A stretch of DNA of 64,000 nt from CAYLNG01 sp964497855. Lineage in GTDB: Bacteria; Verrucomicrobiota; Kiritimatiellia; SS1-B-03-39; UBA6053. Positions within the stretch are counted from its first letter, which is position 1. Every line of letters starts with the position of its first letter. This document shows, one piece after another, positions 59,618 through 64,000 of the stretch. The DNA lies in contig CAZCFM010000001.1 in NCBI GenBank assembly GCA_964497855.1, positions 70,310 to 134,309 on the forward strand, given 5' to 3'. Made by a program: the position numbers and the translations under genes. Below the pieces are notes generated by a model that saw only the letters and a program-made list of their open reading frames with translations, did no database searches and was not told where the DNA came from.

Positions 59618-62600
59618 TCAGCCCGCCGGTTGTTCCGGCGGAATCTGCTTGGAGCGCGCCACGTCCTCCGGATCCTTGTCGTGGTCCGTGAGTTTGACCG
59701 ACACCACTTTCGACACCCCCTTGCGCTCCTGGGTCACCCCGTAGAGCACGTCCGAGGCGGCAATCGTTTTCTGGTTGTGCGTGATCACGATGAACTGCGA
59801 TTCGCGCAGGAAGTCCTGAACCACGCCGACAAAACGCCCGATGTTGGCGTCGTCCAGCGCCGCGTCCAGCTCGTCCAGCACGCAGAAGGGACTGGGCTTG
59901 ACCTGGTACAGCGCAAAGAGCAGCGCCACCGCCGTCATCGTGCGCTCGCCGCCCGACAGCAGACTGATCACCTGCGGCTTTTTCCCCGGCGGCTTCGCCA
60001 CGATGTCGATGCCGGATTCGAGCACGTTGCCCGCGTCCACCAGCTCCAGGCGCGCCTCGCCGCCCCCGAAGAGCTTCTTGAACATCTCCTGGAAATTCGC
60101 GTTCACCTTCTGGAAGGTGTCGTTGAACATCTCGGTCGTCGTCGCGTTGATGGTCCGGATCGTCTCCAGCAACTGTTCCTTCGACTTGACGAGATCCTCC
60201 TGCTGCACGGTCAGGAACTGGTGGCGGTCCTCCTGCTCCTGGTACTCCTCGATGGCCACCATGTTCACCGGCCCCATCTCCTCGAGCTTGGCCTTCATGG
60301 TGTCCACCGACTCCTCCAGCGCCTCCCAGGCCAGCGCCACGCCCTCTTCCCAGGCAGGCTCCTCCGCCTGCTGGATCTCGGGCAGGGTCACATGGTAGGT
60401 CTCCGTGGTGCGCTGCATCAGGTTTTCATAACGCACGCGCCGCTGCGCCGTGTCCACATCCAGGCGGCCATGCTCTCCGCCCAGGGCCTCCACCGCCGCG
60501 CGGCGCTCGCGCAGCTCGCGGTCCATCGCGTGCAGAGCCTCCTGCCGTTTCTGGCGGTCCTCGCGCGCCGCCTCGATCGCCGCGCTCCGCTCCGCCAGCT
60601 TGGCCTCCAGCGGCGCAATCCGCGCCTGCGCCGCCTGCAAATCCGCGTCCAGTTTCAGCACCCGCTCCTCGTGCGTGCTGACGCCCTCGCTGCGCTCGCG
60701 GATCGTCGTCTCCAGCTCCACAATCCTCTCCTTGAGGTTGTGCTGCTGACGTTCCAGCAGTTCGACTTTCTGCCGGTGTTCGGCAAAACGGATGCGCAAT
60801 TCGGTCGCCGTCCGCACGGCCTCGTTGCGACCGGCCTCGGCCGCGTCAAACGCCTTCGCGTCCGTCTCGATTTCACTCCGGAGAAGCTCCAGGTCCGCCC
60901 GTCCCTTTTCGATTTTCTCCACCATTCCCACTCGCTCGGCATCGGAGGCTCCGTGTTTGGCGTCGAGGTCGCGCAACTGGTTGCGGAGCTGCTGCATACG
61001 AACCTGCCCCTGTTCCCACTCCCGCCGCGCATTGCGCAGCTCGGCCTCGCGGCCCGCCGCCTCGCGGTTGATGCCCTGCAACTCCTCGCGGGCCGCGCGC
61101 AGACGTTCCTGCAAACGCCCCTCCTCGCCCTGGGCCGCCTCCAGCTCGGCACGGGCCTGCGCCGCGCGCTCCTGCTGCTCCGCAAGCCCGGCCTCGGTCT
61201 CGCTGATCCGCGCCTGCAGCGCCAGGGGATTGCCCCGGTCCTGGTCCGAGGCGTAGACCTCCAGCGACCCGTCGCCACGAAGCATGTGGCCCGCCGCGTT
61301 CACAAAAATCTGTCCCGGTCGCGGACGTCCCGCCGCCCGCAAATCCTCCACCAGGAAAACGCCCGAGAAAAGCCGATCCACCAGCGGACGCACATTCTCC
61401 GCGCACTTAATGCGGCTGGACAATGCGGTTCCGGGGCCTTCCATCGACGGCTGGGGCTCCACGCCCTCCACCGCCAGCACCCGCGCCGCGCCCACCTTGC
61501 CTCCTGTCAACGCCTCCATCACATCCAGCAGTCCGCCCGCGTCGCGCAGCACCACCGCGTCCATCCAGGTGCGCAGCACCGACTCGAGCGCGGTCTGCGT
61601 TTTTTTGTCCGTGCGCAGCAGTTTGGCCAGGGCCCCCACGACCTGCGAACGGTCCAGTCCAGCCACCACACCCTCGCCGAGCAGGGCCCGCGCCCCGGAC
61701 GGAAAATCCTCCTTCTCCGCCTCCTGCGCGCGCAGCACGTCCAGACGGGCCTTCAGTCCCGCCACCGCCTGGTCGGCCTCGCCGGCCTGACGCCGTTTGT
61801 CCCTCAGCGCCTCCACATGTGTCTGCTGCTGCACCGAACTCTGCTCGACCCGGGCCCGGAGCGCATGTTCCCGCGCCTGCAACTCCTGGAACGCGCTGTC
61901 CAATTCGGCCACCCGCGCCTCGCGGCCCGACGCGGCCTTCTCCAGCTCCGCGCACTCGTCCCGCAGGCGTTCCTGCTGCACCAGACGGCTCCGTTCCCGA
62001 AGTTCGAAATCGCGCAGCAGCGCCTGGTTCCGATTCAAATTCTGCTCCACCCCTGACAGCCGCGACCGCTTGTCCTGCAAGGCCCGGCGCTGCTCCTGGC
62101 CCGAGGCCTCCAGCGCCCGCAGCTCTTCCTGGCGCCGCTGCCAGCCCGCCTCAGCCTCGTCGCGCAGCTTGCGCGCCTCCTCCAACGCCGCAGCGCCTTC
62201 TTTCACCGCCACATGGTGCTGGTCCAAACGGGCCCGCGCCTCCTCCGCGTCCCGGCTGTCGCGTGACGCATACGCCTTCATTTCCTCGATGCGTTCGCGG
62301 TTGATTTTGACCGCCTGGCGGGCCTGGTTCAGCTCGTTGCGAAGGCCCACCGCCGCCTCCATCTGGTCCGCGATCGCCCGGTCAGCCGCCTCCAGCGCGG
62401 CCCGGAATTCCGCAATCGCGCTTTCGCGGTTCTCGATCTCCGTGCGGCCGGTTTCCATCTGGCGGCGCAGCTCGTCGATCCGCACCTCCAGTCCGCCGAT
62501 CGTCTCCTGCATCGTGTCCAGCTTGTGGCGCGTCAGCCACAGTTCTTCCCCGCGCAGGCGAGTCTGGATTTCCTGATAGCGGCGGGCCTTGGCGGCCTGG

Positions 62601-63220
62601 CGTTGCAGCGAAATCATGCGGCGTTTCACCTCGCGGATCACGTCCTCCAGCCGCAGAAGGTTCTGCTCGGTGCTCTCCAGCTTGCGCAGGGCCTCGGCGC
62701 GGTCTGTCTTGTATTTCGTGATGCCGCTCGCCTCCTCGAACACTACCCGTCGGTCCTCGGGACGCGAACTGAGAATCTGGTCGATTTTCCCCTGTTCCAA
62801 AATTGAATAGCTGCTGCGGCCCATGCCCGTGTCCATGAACAGGCGGTGAATGTCGCGCAAACGGCAGGCCTGCTTGTTCAGATAGTAGTCGCTGTTGCCG
62901 TCGCGGAACAGCCGGCGGGTGATGGTGACCTCGTGGTAGTCCGTCTGCAGCGCGCCCTCGCAGTCGGCAAGGGTCAGGCTGACCTCGGCCATATTGGTGG
63001 GCTTGATGCCGTCGGCGCCGTTGAAAATGACGTCCATCATCTTGCCCCCGCGCAAGGCCTTGGCGCTCTGTTCGCCCAGCACCCAGCGGATCGCGTCGGC
63101 GATGTTGCTCTTCCCGCAACCGTTGGGACCGACAATCGCGGTCATGCCAGGCAGGAAGTTCATCACCGTACGTTCGGCGAAACTCTTAAAACCGATAAAT
63201 TCGACTTTTTTCAGGTACAT
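59618..63220 (-). CDS. smc: Chromosome segregation protein SMC
   Basis: 1200 residues, the normal length. The ATPase head has Walker A GPNGCGKSN near residue 32 and, at the C terminus, the signature LLSGGERTMTAVALL and Walker B PFCVLDELDAALDD. Two long coiled-coil arms flank the hinge (about 520-645, GVVAGLDRSQVVGALAKLL). Start ATG 63220 gives the family N terminus MYLKKVEFIGFKSFAERT, excluding an 81-residue extension. It probably works with ScpA/ScpB, not in this window. Confidence 0.96.
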   Translation of the reverse strand: MYLKKVEFIGFKSFAERTVMNFLPGMTAIVGPNGCGKSNIADAIRWVLGEQSAKALRGGKMMDVIFNGADGIKPTNMAEVSLTLADCEGALQTDYHEVTITRRLFRDGNSDYYLNKQACRLRDIHRLFMDTGMGRSSYSILEQGKIDQILSSRPEDRRVVFEEASGITKYKTDRAEALRKLESTEQNLLRLEDVIREVKRRMISLQRQAAKARRYQEIQTRLRGEELWLTRHKLDTMQETIGGLEVRIDELRRQMETGRTEIENRESAIAEFRAALEAADRAIADQMEAAVGLRNELNQARQAVKINRERIEEMKAYASRDSRDAEEARARLDQHHVAVKEGAAALEEARKLRDEAEAGWQRRQEELRALEASGQEQRRALQDKRSRLSGVEQNLNRNQALLRDFELRERSRLVQQERLRDECAELEKAASGREARVAELDSAFQELQAREHALRARVEQSSVQQQTHVEALRDKRRQAGEADQAVAGLKARLDVLRAQEAEKEDFPSGARALLGEGVVAGLDRSQVVGALAKLLRTDKKTQTALESVLRTWMDAVVLRDAGGLLDVMEALTGGKVGAARVLAVEGVEPQPSMEGPGTALSSRIKCAENVRPLVDRLFSGVFLVEDLRAAGRPRPGQIFVNAAGHMLRGDGSLEVYASDQDRGNPLALQARISETEAGLAEQQERAAQARAELEAAQGEEGRLQERLRAAREELQGINREAAGREAELRNARREWEQGQVRMQQLRNQLRDLDAKHGASDAERVGMVEKIEKGRADLELLRSEIETDAKAFDAAEAGRNEAVRTATELRIRFAEHRQKVELLERQQHNLKERIVELETTIRERSEGVSTHEERVLKLDADLQAAQARIAPLEAKLAERSAAIEAAREDRQKRQEALHAMDRELRERRAAVEALGGEHGRLDVDTAQRRVRYENLMQRTTETYHVTLPEIQQAEEPAWEEGVALAWEALEESVDTMKAKLEEMGPVNMVAIEEYQEQEDRHQFLTVQQEDLVKSKEQLLETIRTINATTTEMFNDTFQKVNANFQEMFKKLFGGGEARLELVDAGNVLESGIDIVAKPPGKKPQVISLLSGGERTMTAVALLFALYQVKPSPFCVLDELDAALDDANIGRFVGVVQDFLRESQFIVITHNQKTIAASDVLYGVTQERKGVSKVVSVKLTDHDKDPEDVARSKQIPPEQPAG

Positions 63221-63263
63221 CCGGAAAATCTCTGGGAGGGGGGACAAAAAACGGGTCCGATCA

Positions 63264-63291
63264 CTTATCACGCCCACGCCGTCTCTGACAA
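63264..63291 (-). promoter_or_regulatory. Possible sigma-70-like promoter of smc
   Basis: On the minus strand: TTGTCA, a 16-bp spacer, GATAAG. It lies about 44-71 bp ahead of the smc ATG. Matches are 5 of 6 and 4 of 6. Confidence 0.4.
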
Positions 63292-63503
63292 CCCCCAAAA
63301 ACACTCGACAACGACCCGAACCCGGTCCGACCCCCGACCTGTTTTCCGTAAAAGCAGCTAGGCGATCCAGCCTCTCGGTATAAAAACAGGTCTTAAAAAA
63401 CAGATAATGCGCTTGCCTCCGCACAGAACCGTGCCCTAAGAAACGAAAATCAAGGCAGGCCAAGGAATGCTGTCGATATGTGCAAAACCAAGGAGTTGAG
63501 CTG

Positions 63504-63701
63504 ATGAATTACACACTGTTTGCGATCGCGTGCTACATTATCATGCGTGGACTCCAGGTCCTGTTCGAGGATCACCTGAAAGCCCCGTGGTGCAGGATTC
63601 TGATCAAATCCATCACGATTCTCATGCTCTATGCTGCCCTAGCAAGCCTGATTGTGTGGTACAAACAGATTCCCATGCTTGGATTCAATCCGAGTAAGTG
63701 A
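63504..63701 (+). CDS. Small two-helix membrane protein
   Basis: 65 residues with two predicted transmembrane segments (LFAIACYIIMRGLQVLF and ITILMLYAALASLIVWY). AAGGAG lies 8 bases ahead of the ATG, a good Shine-Dalgarno. No family was recognised. It is divergent from smc. Confidence 0.6.
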   Translation: MNYTLFAIACYIIMRGLQVLFEDHLKAPWCRILIKSITILMLYAALASLIVWYKQIPMLGFNPSK

Positions 63702-63870
63702 GCGAAAAACACCAAGAGCCTGGGAAACCTTGCGCCCCAGACCTCAGTTTAAAGCTCGAAAAAGCCTGAATAGATCGCAAGTACAAATGATGACTGGAGC
63801 GGTTTGACAACGACCGATTTTTTGACCCCTTCACTCTGTTTACGCAGGGACGGACGTTCGTGGCCTCCCT

Positions 63871-63999
63871 TTACTTCGTCTGCCGCAATATCCGCAACCC
63901 TTCCCAGCCACCTTGGATCTTTTTGCCCGCTTTCTTCCGCTTTGCCCCAAAACAACTGCGAAAGTCATCCATCAGTCCCTGCAAAAAATCATCCCCGCC
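63871..63999 (-). CDS. Possible 3' end of a gene running off the window
   Basis: The minus-strand frame from the edge reads DDFLQGLMDDFRSCFGAKRK, then KAGKKIQGGWEGLRILRQTK and a stop at 63871-63873. The composition is protein-like, but no family is evident. The rest of 63702-63870 has no clear gene. A different short frame on the same strand (63749-63955) looks less likely. Confidence 0.3.
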   Translation of the reverse strand, partial: GGDDFLQGLMDDFRSCFGAKRKKAGKKIQGGWEGLRILRQTK

Positions 64000-64000
64000 C

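Noticed and set aside
59507..62056. 849-codon plus-strand frame opposite smc
   Set aside because: Antisense of the SMC coiled-coil region; Leu/Arg/His-rich, no domain.
63749..63955. 68-codon minus-strand frame at the right edge
   Set aside because: No Shine-Dalgarno, no recognisable motif, and a competing frame reads more like protein.

Overview
The window is about 64 kb of GC-rich bacterial DNA with tightly packed genes. Many neighbouring genes overlap by the ATGA or TAATG stop/start pattern. Several features indicate a Gram-negative envelope: LolC/E and LolD lipoprotein-release components, an omptin-type outer-membrane barrel, a Wza-like export protein with a Wzc-like kinase, and a second outer-membrane barrel. 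RNase HIII, a PurA-family protein, a complete lower mevalonate pathway, an LplT-PlsC-acyl-ACP synthetase fusion and a large FG-GAP/LamG secreted protein with a 'DDDNDDDGVPNLIEF' tail together suggest a member of the PVC group (Verrucomicrobiota/Kiritimatiellota-like) or a neighbouring lineage. This placement is inference; there is no rRNA or other decisive marker. I saw no tRNA, rRNA or CRISPR array.

Layout. 0.3-7.2 kb (minus strand): a Pro/Ser-rich exported protein, a GT4 glycosyltransferase, an FkbM methyltransferase, an HU/IHF protein, two terminators, then lysS, lolC/E and lolD. 7.2-15.3 kb: a divergent exported subtilase, a PurA-like protein, a membrane glycosyltransferase, a Gfo/Idh/MocA oxidoreductase, an omptin homologue, and two decayed genes (a symporter and a hydrolase). 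15.5-19.0 kb: an 1180-residue secreted FG-GAP/LamG protein. 19.0-29.0 kb (minus strand): an SLC13-type transporter, a response regulator, a cyclic-nucleotide-domain histidine kinase, a beta-propeller-like protein, a membrane-anchored protein, an ABC ATPase with its permease, a GT39-like protein and endonuclease III. 29.2-38.6 kb: a fasciclin protein, an OFA-type MFS transporter, and an exopolysaccharide locus (small exported protein, barrel, Wzc-like kinase, Wza-like protein, Wzy/WaaL-like ligase/polymerase with TPR, APS kinase) behind a good sigma-70-like promoter. 38.7-48.3 kb: housekeeping and transport genes (rnhC, argS, nhaA, dapF, fmt, truA), a DUF2934 protein with a histone-H1-like tail, a VapBC-type pair and a metallophosphoesterase. 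48.4-49.8 kb: a Y1-transposase-like (RAYT-like) gene flanked by two direct copies of a nested inverted-repeat element. 49.9-56.5 kb: an esterase, the LplT-PlsC-Aas fusion, a wHTH/nucleotidyltransferase-like protein, a small membrane protein and an M48 metalloprotease. 56.6-63.2 kb: mevalonate kinase, a second GHMP kinase and diphosphomevalonate decarboxylase as one overlapping operon, converging on smc. 63.5-64 kb: a small two-helix membrane protein and a possible truncated reading frame at the edge.

Themes. The window is rich in envelope functions: lipoprotein sorting, phospholipid repair, sulfated exopolysaccharide, surface proteases and peptidoglycan precursor synthesis. The least conventional parts are the RAYT/REPIN-like element, an omptin with one catalytic Asp replaced by Asn, the subtilase with an N-terminal STN-like domain, the APS kinase translationally coupled to a polysaccharide ligase, and the kinase/propeller/ABC gene set.
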